A DNA stretch of 64,000 nucleotides from Dermatophagoides farinae (taxonomy: Eukaryota; Arthropoda; Arachnida; Sarcoptiformes; Pyroglyphidae). Shown one piece after another: positions 1-12,145 of this stretch. The position numbers and the translations under genes were made by a program. The stretch is from positions 1 to 64,000 of the forward strand of contig NC_134686.1 in NCBI RefSeq assembly GCF_024713945.1, given 5' to 3'. Position 1 is the stretch's first letter; each line of letters starts with the position of its first letter. The notes below the pieces were generated by a model, which saw only the letters and a program-made list of their open reading frames with translations, was not told where the DNA came from and made no database searches.

Positions 1-639
1 CATCGTAAAAGAAAACAAGAGTGCCTCCCCCGCCTCGACACCAGACTGTGATTTCAGTTATCGACATAAAACCTGACACCGACCATAACCACACCAAAGT
101 GCTTATCCCCGACCTGATGCAACCATCAAAACACGCCCTGCATTGACTATATACTGGAGTGAGCTCAAGGTGTCTATCCCTGGGCATATATGATTCTAGA
201 TTTCCGAGGAATGTCATTTAGCAAAAATAACTTCAACAACATCGGCTCTAGTCTACAAACACCATTATTGCTGACTCACCGCCCAGAAAATTGGCTCCAA
301 CCGATCATTCCTGGAACCTCGGGGTGAGGAAAGATATTGACAACAACATGATTCTCCCGAAATGTTTCGTCAGAAAGCGTTTCAACCCACCTAGTCGAAC
401 AACATGTTTACCTCGCTAGGCGAACTATACTCTGGAATATCATCAATCCCTGGGTTCAAATCGTGATATTTGGAACGTACGAGTTGTTCGTCACCACAGT
501 GTGATCGGGCTAATCAATTACGTTTGTGGTTTCAGCCTTCGTCCGATCCCAAGATCCGTGAAATTCATCATTCACTATATGGCTCGGACAATATCAGTCT
601 CGACTTCTCCGAAATGGTCCACGTTCGCAAGACATGTCT

Positions 640-930
640 TCCTCTTCGGCCTTCGTCGTTTAACCACGATGTTTTCCGGATTTAATCATAAGGCTGAAAA
701 ATGCCAGCTGAAACCGGAAGAACAGTCTCCTGCTTTCATTGTAGTGGAACGTCCTCATTTTAATCTATGTCCAAATGACGCATCTGAAGCCCTGCGATGC
801 ACCAATCTGTTGTCCTGCGTAAAACATCTTGTCAACTGGCCAAATCCCCAAGTGCCTTACACCCTACATCTTCCTTATCAGTGTTTGAGTAAAACGCTTG
901 TCCCGTCCTACACCAGAATGCTAAAGTTGT
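640..930 (+). pseudogene. LINE ORF1 zinc-knuckle remnant
   Basis: Translated pieces show a CFHC motif followed by SSFNLCP and a further CTNLLSC cysteine pair, spread over two frames. The same cysteine layout occurs in better preserved ORF1 copies in this window (19689-19880 on the - strand and 27700-27900 on the + strand). It is the nucleic-acid-binding knuckle region of a LINE gag-like ORF1. A 226-codon open frame over 501-1181 covers only part of it and is not a functional protein. Confidence 0.6.
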
Positions 931-1739
931 CTCGGCGTAATTCTTGCCAACTCATAAAAGTCTATATTATTAATTCAGACTTCCCCAACCATCCAAAACC
1001 GAAAACCTCCGTAGTAAGAGCTCAAATCAATTGCAATAAATCACCGACTGGGCTCTCTTCATTCTCCACAGTTTTTTTTCGCTTATCACCTTCCTGCGAC
1101 GATAATCTGACGCAATCTGACATAGTTGCACCTCATACCCTGATTGCCTCGAACCCCCCTTATCGTGCCTTTACGACATAGACTAACATACCAAGCATCA
1201 ACAGTAACTTTAAACCAGTGTATATTGACAAACTCAGCTTCAATATTACCCGACGAGATCAAACGCATCACTTCTTCGTACGCTACAAAGGTGCTTTCAA
1301 AACAATCAATCCCACACTTTTTCCCACAACGGACCCAATCAATATAATATTATATCCATCCCAGCTCTCTCGTTGCTCCTATCATTTTCCTTAATTCATC
1401 ATCTATCGGTCACTATCATCTATAACACACCCCACGTTTCATTTCAAACTATGATTTTCATTCGTCGCAGTTACTATTAGAAACATGAATTCATGCTTCA
1501 GCATCTGTGTTTAAAAAAACAAATTGCATTAACCGAACGGGGGAACCATCAAGAATACCAATCATTCGTGTGTGAATAATACAATACTAATTTATTCTAA
1601 CACACAACCAAAATGCATCCATAGCCGGGGTGATTTCCACTGCTAAATTTCAATTTACTCCGTGTTTGCAACCTAACATCAAGATGAACGTGGCCCACGA
1701 AATAATGGTAACGATAGTTCAGTGCAATCTGTCATATTT

Positions 1740-1900
1740 TGAATGAAGGAAACAGACCAACATGTTGACACGTTTCGTGGTCAACGCAGACTCACCCAAT
1801 GCATTGATCTCACCCTAGTAACCGACAATCTTCTTGATCAAATCAACCATTGGCATATTCAATGACGAAATTCAATCTGAGTGATCACCTTGCTCTATCA
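1740..1900 (+). pseudogene. LINE endonuclease C-terminal remnant
   Basis: One frame reads CIDLTLVTDNLLDQINHW, and shortly after, in another frame, LSDHLAL follows. This matches the end of APE-type LINE endonucleases, where an IDLTL segment is followed by a W and then an SDH catalytic motif. The frame change between the two pieces shows decay. Confidence 0.6.
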
Positions 1901-2670
1901 CCTTCACCATCACTTACCCATGTATTGATCACCAACAAAACCAATCGACAACCAAATGGAACACGACCCAACATAAATTGGACCGCATGGAGCTCAGATA
2001 ATCCGAAGTATCTAGTTGCCTGATCACAATTTGTTCCGCCACCACTAATCAACAACATCAATGACTCCCACGAACTGGCATCTTGCGTTTACAACATAAA
2101 AAAACAATCAATCCCTGTATCCATTCAATTTTCATGCAACCTCACATTGTGTTAAATATCGACATAAACGTATACGACCCGGCTAAATGGACGAGCAATC
2201 AATCACTATTTGACATCACAAAGCACCAAACGCAATTTTTATCGAAAAATTCGTCGATGCCACAATCCATTCACGATATAGAGCCTGAAAAATGAATATA
2301 ATGATCGCCGAGAGCAGCAGTATCCGTTACATATAAACATCTTTAAAAAATGATGATTTTCAAACAAGTAATCTAAAATGGCCAAGGACCAGAGAAACTG
2401 TTTATCATAAGGTCTGCCCGATGCTCAAAAATAGTGATCAGTCAATGGTTGCTCGAAATCGCAATTGAAAGGTACAAACAGCCCTATCGAATCCACAACA
2501 AAACTGGTCAATTTCCTTATTTCCTGATGACGATTTTGACGATAGTAATGAAACAGCACTAGATACGTCAATTTACAAAAAAATGGCTGGAGAAAAACAA
2601 AAACAATACTGGTGTTTTTGTTAAAACCCCTCAAAAAAAGCCCCTTTTTTTTCGCTGGTAGAGCTGAATA

Positions 2671-3850
2671 ATGTCCATTCATAAATTCCGTGACGGCAAA
2701 GCACCAGGTCTTCGATGGTATATCACCGCGAAATTTTTTAAAAAAAAAGCAATCCTTTGGCTCTCTTTTGTTCCTGACCTGGTTGCTTCGCTTTATATAA
2801 TGCCATGTCTATCGTACTTAAAAATATGTACCGTATCTGTGGAAATAGTTCTATTACTGCGTATATTACCGACTCACATGGTCGTTGACATGACTAGAAG
2901 CACAGACCCCCATCACGCTTATCGACCTATTGGTCCTAATCTCCGTCTTGTGTGCTAAATTATTGGAACGAATACTGTCAATACGTAATCTTACCAATCA
3001 TCTTATCAGTAAATTGCCACATTGTCAGATTATCAATATGGTTTTATAGCTGGCAAATCTACTGATCATGCATTACTGAATCTACACAACGATCCTGTAC
3101 TCACGCCATCACCATATGTAATCACGGTCTGTCTAAGTTCGCTCGATATCAGAGGAGACGTATTGTGACCATACTTGGCATCCATTTATCATCAATCAAT
3201 TGATACGTTCAATCGCTACGCCCAAATATTTAATCCAGCTGATTGAGGACCTTACCAAAATGATAGGACGAATCACAGCCAGTTTGACGGAGGCGTCACA
3301 CAACATGTGCAACAATCAACGACTCAATCAGGGGATATCCCTTCAGGGTTCAATACTCTGGGCCCATGGTGATGGTGTGAAATCTGGTTGGTGGAATGAT
3401 CTGTCTCTTTAAAAACATTTTCGGTCTGGATGTGAAATATTTTCAAGCCTATGGCCGTTTCCTCTTTCGTGGACGACGTTACCCATGGTCGTGGCCTTGG
3501 TGATTGCCTCAAATACATGCCGGTTAAAACTTAAATTAATAATCCTGGATATGGCCTGTTATTTCATGCTCTCACTTCTTTGGTGCTCTCTGCCCTCTCA
3601 CGTCACAGTTGTTATTAGCTTACATTTTTCCCGTCAGATCGAAGACCAAGATCCATGCCTCGGCTCCCTAAAAAAATTGCACGTCCGCAATATATCCACC
3701 GGTAAGATTGAATGGACCAATTATTGATCCATTGAAAGAAACAAAATTTCTCTTAGGCATAATAATTGATCATAAGCTTGAATTAATCGGCCATCATATT
3801 AAATATGCCATTGCCAAAGCCACCGAGAATCAACAGAGCTGTAACTGGTT
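2671..3850 (+). pseudogene. LINE reverse transcriptase remnant
   Basis: Successive reverse transcriptase motifs are visible in order, though not in one frame: GKAPG (about 2695), an RPI segment followed by KLLERI (2923-2975), QYGFIAGKST (about 3033), the catalytic-type FVDDV (3466-3480, replacing the usual YADD) and LGIIIDHKLE (about 3754), which corresponds to the conserved segment after the palm. This is typical of LINE ORF2. Several frame changes and stops make it non-functional. Confidence 0.75.
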
Positions 3851-4789
3851 ATCTCGCTCGTAAATCGCAGGGGTCCTTAGCCCTCATGTTGCTAAGAATG
3901 ATATACCATAGCATCGCAACCCCGAGTTCACTGCGTTCCCTCAATAACTGTCTTATGGTGCCTTGATTACCGGTAGGGCTGTCAAAGTATCAACATATAC
4001 CAAAGATTCTCAGACAAATGGTCACACCAATGGCACAACAAGCTGTAAAAGCCTATAGATCGTCTTCAATACATATCGGTTACAGCGTGGCCTGATTTTC
4101 CACCTATCCGAATTATTCAATTGATTCAGATCAGCAATAGCAACAGCCAGAACAACAGGTGCAGTTATAAAAAGTATAACTATTTTTATTACCAATTATT
4201 ACGTATATATACATGACGATCTCAAACAACAATACAACCACGAGCAAAATTACCACCACATCATTTAAAGAACCATCAGGCAATCACCCACCTTTGTTTA
4301 GAATCATAAGTCAAATCCAATCAAAACAACAATTGGCGTCGGTGGCTGCATATTATGAATTGTTAACAACTAGAAACATTATCGGCGTTACACATTTTCG
4401 TTTTTCTGCCTCCCTATTGCACTGATACAACTAAGCGGGATCTTTTTGCTCATATTGAAGTCAATCCATTCTACTCTGTGTGACTGGATCAGTGTGCACT
4501 ATAGCAACTACGCGCCCATACAGCTCCTTTGTCGTAGTTCCACATCCGTACCTACGTGTGTGGGTATCTATATTATATCATCACACCAACAACATAAGCC
4601 ACGGTACAAACATTAGCACTCGTATTGACAGGGCAATATCCGACACAAAGTTGCGAACGAATTAATCGAACAAATCCACTCGATCATATTTATTGTCTGT
4701 TTGGAACAAGGTGGACAAAACCGAATCATGGTACTACATCAGGCTCAAGAAATATGCAAAAGTCCAGCCAATAACCCGCTCACGAGACT

Positions 4790-5130
4790 ATGACTATAAA
4801 CAGTATTCCTATTAACTACATCAAAAAATATGAACGCAACAACATGATGAGAAGCTGGAACGACGCGAAGTATATAAGAGATCGATTCGGCACCCACATC
4901 AAAAAGCTATGTCCAAACTTGCATGAATCACTTAAGTCCGTTCCATATCTTGATAAATTCGTCACCCCAGAACGTTAACTTGTCTATCGGACAATTGGGC
5001 GCATATTTGTCAGAATATATGGAACCCGCCTTATTTCTGCGATTGATAAAAAAATTGCTTTAGCCTGTGGATTCCGATTTCAGTCAGTTCAACACCTTAT
5101 CAACGATTGTCCATACGTTGAACCGGCTAA
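4790..5130 (+). pseudogene. LINE ORF2 C-terminal region with CCHC-like finger
   Basis: The segment reads through a tryptophan- and lysine-rich stretch (62-codon open frame, 4790-4978). Slightly downstream, CGFRFQSVQHLINDCP gives the C-x(n)-H-x4-C pattern found after the RNase H region of R1-clade ORF2 proteins. The position, between the reverse transcriptase and the 3' end, supports this. Confidence 0.5.
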
Positions 5131-5389
5131 GACACGACTATCCAATTTCAATCAACAACAGTGACGGATCCCCAGGAAAAAACCAGATTAACGGGCTGTC
5201 TTCTACGGTAACACAATCTAGGCCTCATGTTTTCGCTGATCATATCCAAACGAAGATCATTCCCATCGGCTCATCGTTTACATCCACCGTAATCGTATTA
5301 ATATACATTAACCGGTATCGCATCATGGTGGTCTTAGTTAATTCACAGCTAAATTGATGACATTGCACGAGCATCTGCTCACCGATCTC

Positions 5390-5582
5390 CGGGACCCCGC
5401 CAAACCGTCACCGAGCGTAGCTCGTGAGGTTTTGGCTCGAAATTCACTCCTACATCGACCCCCCGCCAAACCGTCACGAGCGTAGCTCGTGGGTGGGGAA
5501 GGTTTTGGCTCAGATTTTCACTCCTCCGGGGACAGCGCCAAACCGTCACGAGCATAGCTCGTTGAGGTGGTTTGGCTTGGCG
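5390..5582. repeat. Three tandem hairpin repeats at a LINE 3' end
   Basis: Three copies of a roughly 70-80 bp unit each hold an outer inverted repeat (GCCAAACC with GGTTTTGGC or GGTTTGGC) around an inner palindrome. In the best copy the inner part is CACGAGC, GTA loop, GCTCGTG. The units end directly before a (CCTAA) run. A related pair of hairpin repeats lies at 15770-15895, also beside (CCTAA) repeats. They may be 3' UTR signals of the LINE or independent fold-back elements. Confidence 0.75.
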
Positions 5583-5589
5583 GTCATTA

Positions 5590-5602
5590 CCTAACCTAAC
5601 CT
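5590..5602 (+). repeat. Short telomeric (CCTAA) tract
   Basis: Two and a half CCTAA units directly follow the hairpin repeats. They match the longer telomeric tract at 11632-11862 and mark the junction between the first LINE and the next repeat block. Confidence 0.8.
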
Positions 5603-8600
5603 AGCCTCTGCTATTGGAAAGGGAATGGTATGGTATCTGCTTTGCATCCACACACACAAGAATTTTTTTATCCATCACACACCAGATTCTTAATTATGTT
5701 AGACACACATCACCAAGATACATAACGCTTGTAACAGACCTCCTACACACCGACACACACAAAACACTTTGTCAAGCAGTACCAAATTGACATTTCCGGG
5801 TGGCTCCCGTAAATTCGCTATGTCAATTTAGACTATCGGAGAGACCAGGACGTGGAAGCTCGCACCCACGCACAACAAGCGTGACCACACCGACCCAACA
5901 ATCTTACCATAGAATCAACCCACAGTAAGTTAATTTAATGTTCCAACACAAACAAAGGACACAACAATTGTTCACAGAAGACCCTACACTCACACATAGA
6001 ACACCACACACGGGCCACTTGTGGTCACGCGCACCAACAGTCCCAGGTTTGGCTCCCGTAAACAGCCACTGTTTGTGTGCAGTTGCCCTCAAAGTCCAAA
6101 TAGTTACGGTCAAAGCCCGCTACCAACAAGAATCAACAAAAAACACTCACCACACAGTAGTTGGCCGTATCAGTCCTCAAACATCATCACCAAATGAAGA
6201 ATACATAACAAGGAATCAACCAACATTGAACAACAGTAACCGCAACTGTCGTCTGTCGCAGTATAGCTATGCAGATCACCGAAATAATGTATCCGGCAAT
6301 CCAAACACAGCATCACAGCGTCCGGCATCCCTGTTACAGTTTTTTTTTTTTTTTCTTTCTTTTCCGATCCACGATCCATAGTATCCGGAAATCATGAAGA
6401 TACATCAATGGGAAACAACCGGATCTGTAGTAGTTGGCAACGTCGCAAACAAAAAAGTCAAAAAAAAAAATAGTGGCGTGTGAAGTATTATACTTCACTC
6501 CGCCGTCCCTAACAGTAAAATACTTTCCAACATTTCAAAACGTCTATGGGCCCATCCCAACGGTACGTTTTTCCCGCCAAACGAATATAACAGATTGCAT
6601 GGCATAAATATGGCATAAATCGCTCATTAATACAAATAAGAGTACAAAGGTCATCATAACAATCACAAATGTACGTAAATCATGTTTCGACATGGCCTGT
6701 TCCCCCTCGTTGGTTCCCTTCGCCCATGGCCATTCTAGATGTTCAGGAACAGCATCAACAGCAGTCGGCAAATCATTTAATCAAATATTCGCCCTGCAAT
6801 GGCAACCGTCACTACCAATCTGGCCACAATATCGAGTAACGACATCGTATACAACAACAAGAATCAACAAATTTATAATTTTAAGGAAATAATAACAAAT
6901 AATCAAATTTCAGCTCTGGTATTGTAAATTACACAAAATCAACAATTCGTAAAAACAAAGTCTCAACATGCAATAACAACAAAAATCAACAAGATTAACA
7001 AGGTGACATTAAAATCAACAAGCAACATTCAGCTAATCGTAACAACATACAACAACAATCATAAAAAACGATCACTTGTAAGCAATAGCAACATCCACCC
7101 GTTACAACAACTTAGAAATTCGAAGTCAATCAACTAATCAACAAGGAATAAAGTAATTTTGCGTGCAAGCAATACACAGTTAGCAAGGGAGCTAAATATA
7201 TGCCAAAGGACATGAATGCAATGCAACTCACCACACGCAGGATTAAGAATCCACAGGTAGGCGAACAACACTCGCTAACTTAGGGTGAAAAAGACAAGAA
7301 ATTCAACAAGGGGCGACAAATAGGGACATGAGTGTACAGACTGATAAAACTAATTTTTCAACATCCAACACGGTACGACAGAGAACCAACCGTAGAGAGG
7401 CAAACAAATGTTCGGTAGGACAAAAACCACGAATTAAATAACCACACGCATCTAATAATGAATCAACAACAATATTAACAGAATCAACAATATAGCACAG
7501 GAATATTTACCAGTATTAGCACAGAACGAGACGGGTTAAAACCAAACCCAGAATCCAACGGTCAAGCGGGGACCAACCGGGGTGAGAAACAATATGATAA
7601 TAGCAATATAATTGATAATATCCTTGGGTGGAAATGATATCACCCTGGTCGTTCCCTTCTATATACCGAACCTGCGAATTAAACCCCTTGAAGCAAAAAC
7701 GAGAGTCCAACATACGAGTCCATGGCCATTAGACCTGAAAGGAAATAAACCTAAGAACAATCATAATTGACAAATGCTCTTTTAGCATAGTTATCACAGT
7801 CAGTATATGAATGTGAAAAAAAAACAATAAGCCGACAGTTCTGGGTTTCTCTGGTCCAGAGTACGTTCATCATAACTGGCTAGCAGTAGTTCGTGGGCGC
7901 TGTGGAGCGGGATTGCTGGCCAATCCTGTAGAATGATCCATGCGATCTCCAATAAGCCTGACTCGTACAGCAAACATAGTGAGTCTTGGCTTGGCCCATG
8001 AATCAGAATGGACCAAATTGACTTCACGCATGGTGTTCTAACTTGATCATTGTTCTCCGAACACGGCGGTGGGTTAAACGGTGAAGTTTTTACCGCTGTG
8101 CCCAAAAATTTTTTGTTTCGTCTTTTTCTTCTTTCATGGGTAGCTGTGCAATCCATAGTCATCCAGTCTGCCCGCCCCGTCGTTCTGTCTGACTCGGCGC
8201 TCGCTCTGCATCACCATATGCCTGATAGCAAAAATTTGGGCAATTTATCATCATCAATGTTAAAACAATGTAAGTCATATCAACATGGCTCATGTCACAA
8301 CAACAAATATACACGCATGCTCACTACTTCGAAACTGTAAATAATCGTTCATTTTTTGCCGCCAAATCAATTCAACCAGGATAGCTTCATGGGCAAACCC
8401 AATGGACAAACTCGTTCCATCAATATGAAATCCCTTATGGGTTCGTGTTTTATCCTCAATATTTCACTCTTTTCGCCATCCGAATCGACATAAAAATTTG
8501 TTAGGCGGACAACCACTAACAAGATACAAAGTTTTTTCATATAAATATTTTTGCAAAACCGGCAAAACTTTGGCAATTCGAACAACCTATTGGTATGATG

Positions 8601-8999
8601 AAAGATATTTTGTTCATTCTTGATTTGTTTTCTTTCCACACACCACAGACCCAAAAAAAATCATATCGTCTTTCACATTGTCGAGCCTTGTATTTTTGTC
8701 GTTTTTCTTTCTCTTCATTTCACGACAATCTTTCACACAACACCACACAACCATACAATCATTTCATTGCCATCCACATCTGTCAAACCTGCATGGGCAC
8801 AGTTACACACGCACAGGTTAATACACCGGCACACACAGGGTTTTTCTTTTTCCTAGTTTCTTTCTCTCTTCTTTCTTCCCCTCACATACAATGACATGAA
8901 ACACACTCTAAATTAATTTAAATCAAATTTTATTTCAATTTTATTTTTTGTTACTTTTTTTATTATTATTTTTCATCTGTGTGGTTTTTTTTTTACTTT
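5603..8999 (+). other. Decayed repeat-derived sequence, no intact gene
   Basis: CA-rich stretches with CACACA runs resemble the untranslated parts of the telomeric LINEs further right. A piece around 5990-6090 (ACACAACAATTG, CCAACAGTCCCAGG, CTCCCGTAAA) recurs in diverged form at 9370-9470, so at least two copies of the same element are present. Open frames here are short, low in complexity and match no family I know. A T-run at 6340-6355 may be a remnant tail of an element on the - strand. Confidence 0.5.
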
Positions 9000-9014
9000 C
9001 TTTGCTTCGGATTA

Positions 9015-9240
9015 TTCTCAACCAGTCGACTCAATTGAATCTACTATTGAATGCCTCAACAGCCTAGTGAACTATGCCTCCAGTAAAAAATTAGTTATAA
9101 TTGGTGATCTCAATGCCAAGTCTCTTTACTGGGGGCCAACCATTATCAATAGTTGAAATAACGGCGACCTCTTATGCCAACATAGCAATTTTCACAGATT
9201 GTCATCGCAGTTGTCTACACCAGCTGCAACCGCCATAACA
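9015..9240 (+). pseudogene. LINE endonuclease fragment
   Basis: A frame reads through VIIGDLNAKSLYWGP, the GDFNAKxxxWG signature of APE-type LINE endonucleases (Asp and Asn of the active site). A following NNGDLL corresponds to the NxxGxxL segment. A stop lies between the two, so the copy is dead. It belongs to the second LINE block, whose A-tailed 3' end is at about 11631. Confidence 0.7.
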
Positions 9241-10939
9241 TATTATATCATTTCAATCCAGCAGCATGATCATCAACACAACAGTATTTCTTTTTTTTCT
9301 TCTTTTTACACACCATCGATTTTTACCAACAGATTTTATACATGAATTGTCATACACCAACACTGAACACAACAATTGTACAGACACATACACACACGCA
9401 CAAAGAACACAACAAGGGCCAAATGATGTCATGTGCTCCAACAGTTTCCCAGGATGGTCTCCGTAAATAACCACTGTTGCGATGCCGCTGTAGTATTGTT
9501 ATTGGCTAATTAATGAAGTATCAAATGCCCGATTATTACAACAATTGGCCTTTACGACAAATCTGAAGCCAGTCTTCGCGCCAGAATATACGTGAAAATT
9601 TTGAATCACAACACAACACGGACAACTGATAGCAGTACTAGCTAATGATATGATGGTCAACACGCTAGAAGCGTAGTATTTTGTCATCTGTTTGTTTATG
9701 GCAATCATCTGTATCCATCCAATGCTGGCTTAATGCCACATTCAATTTGTTGATTATGACACAAATCGGGTATCGACCTATACTGGGGGAAAATATACAA
9801 TAGTTATGCCCGTTATATTTTACATGAAATCATCGAATTTTTGGCCTTGAAAAATATAAATTATATATAGATGGTCCGTGTATTCGTAGCAACATCAGTG
9901 ACAGGTGTCTAAGCCAACTTTGTTATCTTTATCATTGGTCAAATGAAAATACATTTACGGTAGTCGAACAGCCCAAATTGAAAAATCCTAAAAATTGATT
10001 ATTGGTATCACCAGTATTGGTCAGAAATGAAAATTTGATAATTCTACAATTGGTTAATGCTATAATTAGAAAATCCTAAAATTTGATAAATCTACAATTG
10101 GTTAATACTACAAATTGAAAAATCCTAAAATTTGATAAATCTATTGTGTATTGTAAGCTTCCGCCAAATGGTCCATAATAATCCACTCTGTTGTCTTGAA
10201 TCCGTCGTATTAAAAATCTGGTCAACTCCTGTCAACTATGAAATAAAAACAATTAGTAAAATTATCATAACAAAATAACATATCTTTAACGTATATATCG
10301 GCAGCCGACGTTTTGTTTTCAAGCCAAAACGGTCATCTTCTTCAAATTCCACGACAAATAATCCAAATGAAAATAATTCTGAAAAATAAATCAATTAATC
10401 AACAATGGCAAAAACTGAATATCACAGACAAATTTATCACAGTCAAACCTGTCATAAAACACATCGAATTAAAATCCTGGCCAGTTTCGTGTCGTCACTA
10501 GAAAGAATGAAGAAATTATCACAAGAAACAACATGCATTTAACGTATTCAATAGTAACCAAAAAATCGATCCCGCACCAAAATAATCCATCATCACCGAT
10601 TGTCAACAATAAAGTGAGCAGCTATGCCATTTCAACAGCAATGATCAATCACTGTCATTTCAACACAAGTGATTCATATATGCTTGCTGTGTATATAGAT
10701 ACGACAAAACAAAAATCCTGGCGCCAAAAATCAACGGCTATGGGCGTTAATCGATACAAATGTCTCATAAAAATCTTAATGTCGCTTCAAAAATCACACT
10801 TGACTACCAAATGATAATCAATGTCGCCTCTATCATGTATGCCACTGGCACTAATCGTGATCAAAATTTTAGAAATTTCTTCCAATATATAAGTCGCCAA
10901 AATTGCCAGTTTTCTTCGAGATCACCGACCTAAGGGGTT
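9241..10939. other. AT-rich repeat-derived spacer, no gene seen
   Basis: Contains a second copy of the CA-rich LINE 5' segment (9360-9480). Short tandem repeats of about 50-55 bp follow at 9985-10145, each with AATCCTAAAATTTGATAA and CTACAATTGGTTAAT segments. Several open frames of 60-95 codons exist at 10313-10814, but they are rich in Asn, Lys, Ser and Ile and match no family I recognise. Confidence 0.5.
9985..10145. repeat. Degenerate tandem repeat, about 50-55 bp unit
   Basis: Two and a half to three diverged copies built from AATCCTAAAATTTGATAA and ACAATTGGTTAATACTA segments. AT-rich, with no coding signal. Confidence 0.6.
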
Positions 10940-11595
10940 ATGATGTTTAAAATTTTCTTTATTTTTGAAATTTTGTTATTGTTTTTCTTTGATGGTATTT
11001 TATCGTCAAACATTTCTTTTTGTTTTTCAACGTTCACCAGCTTACACAAACATATCACACACACACAAATACACTATACACTTTGGCTCTCTTCATTTTT
11101 GTTGAGTACTTTCTGGTCATCATCATCATCATTGGCTTTTGTTTTCGTTGGCCTGGATTCATTTTTGCTCCATCCGGCTGTTTCATTGATTGGCTGGTTC
11201 TTTGGCATATTCTCTCTGCCGGTCATTTTTATTGGCTCGTCTTCCACTTGTGGCTTCCATTTTCTCTGGCGGCCGCCTTCCCGTACCATTAACATCATCA
11301 CAGAATGAATAATCACCAGGTTTTCTCCGGTCACCGAATCTCTTCGATTCACACACATAATCCTCCTTCACACACACAAACAAAGGACACAAAATTTTTA
11401 TTTGAATTATTCATTTTATTCAAAATTTTTACTTATTAGTTTATTTTTTTTTCCTTTTTCTTCTATTTTTGTTTTTTTTTTTCTTTCCTTTTTTTTCATT
11501 TATCGAATCCATTCCATCCTTTTATCATCATTGTATTGGATTGTTTTCTGGATTGGCCATTGCCGATCTATTTTAAAAGAATAATAAAGATTAGT

Positions 11596-11631
<36 letters not shown>
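10940..11631 (+). mobile_element. A-tailed 3' end of telomeric LINE, copy A
   Basis: A CA-rich then T-rich tract leads to a terminal segment with TTGGCCATTGCCG, an AATAAAG signal (11583-11589) and a 28 nt poly(A) tail (11604-11631). The tail abuts (CCTAA)n without any intervening base. The same terminal segment recurs at about 15030-15091, 15530-15607 and 15680-15747, so this is one LINE family or a few close subfamilies. No intact protein frame remains here. Confidence 0.8.
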
Positions 11632-11634
<3 letters not shown>

Positions 11635-11862
11635 AACCTAACCTAACCTAACCTAACCTAACCTAACCTAACCTAACCTAACCTAACCTAACCTAACCTA
11701 ACCTAACCTAACCTAACCTAACCTAACCTAACCTAACCTAACCTAACCTAACCTAACCTAACCTAACCTAACCTAACCTAACCTAACCTAACCTAACCAA
11801 CCTAACCTAACCTAACCTAACCTAACCTAACCTAACCTAACCTAACCTAACCTAACCTAACC
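11632..11862 (+). repeat. Interstitial/subtelomeric (CCTAA)n array
   Basis: About 46 tandem CCTAA units over 231 bp, interrupted by a single variant (CCAA near 11795). (TTAGG)n is the common arthropod telomere repeat. The C-rich strand reads left to right, the orientation expected of a left chromosome end. The array starts exactly at the end of a LINE poly(A) tail, so it is either telomere proper captured behind an inserted LINE or a recombined internal tract. Confidence 0.95.
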
Positions 11863-11929
11863 ACGCGCATGTTTTTAAATTTGAATGACACTTAGTGTCA
11901 CACACAAAAAAAAATAGCCTTGTGTGTAC

Positions 11930-12145
11930 ACTACTAAATCGTAGTGGAGTGGCGAAACTACCAAATCAGCTAGTACACTACCAAATCAGCTAGTACACTA
12001 CCAAAATCGATAGTACACTACCAAAATCGATAGTACACTACCAAAATCGATAGTACACTACCAAAATAGTGCACACTACCAAATCGAATAGTACACTACC
12101 AAATCGAATAGTACACTACTAAATCGAATAGTACACTACTTTGAT
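11930..12145. repeat. Minisatellite, about 20-22 bp unit, core GTACACTACC
   Basis: About nine tandem units of the form GTACACTACCAAATCGAATA with small variants (AAATCAGCTA, AAAATCGATA). The same core forms the larger array at 13650-14258, whose last unit returns to this 20-mer type, so both arrays come from one repeat family. Confidence 0.85.

Larger units (their letters stand above)
1..5590 (+). mobile_element. Decayed near-full-length non-LTR retrotransposon (R1-clade-like LINE)
   Basis: A long + strand LINE remnant whose parts follow the normal order: ORF1 zinc-knuckle traces (about 640-930), the C-terminal part of an APE-type endonuclease (about 1740-1900), reverse transcriptase motifs (2670-3850) and a C-terminal CCHC-like finger (about 4990-5130). 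Reading frame changes and stops are frequent throughout, so it is an old, non-coding copy. It ends in three tandem hairpin repeats (5390-5580) and then a short (CCTAA) run, which suggests insertion at a telomeric repeat, as TRAS/SART elements of the R1 clade do in other arthropods. The 5' end may extend beyond the window. Clade assignment rests on domain layout and motif style only. Confidence 0.75.

Noticed and set aside
447-460. GGTTCAAATC as a tRNA T-arm
   Set aside because: No acceptor stem, D-arm or anticodon arm can be built around it.
501-1181. 226-codon open frame that could be a gene
   Set aside because: It overlaps LINE ORF1 remnants. The recognisable zinc-knuckle is split over two frames, and the composition resembles translated non-coding sequence.
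5938-6381. 147-codon open frame
   Set aside because: Translation of CA-rich LINE untranslated-type sequence, rich in Thr, Gln, His and Ser, ending in poly-Phe from a T-run.
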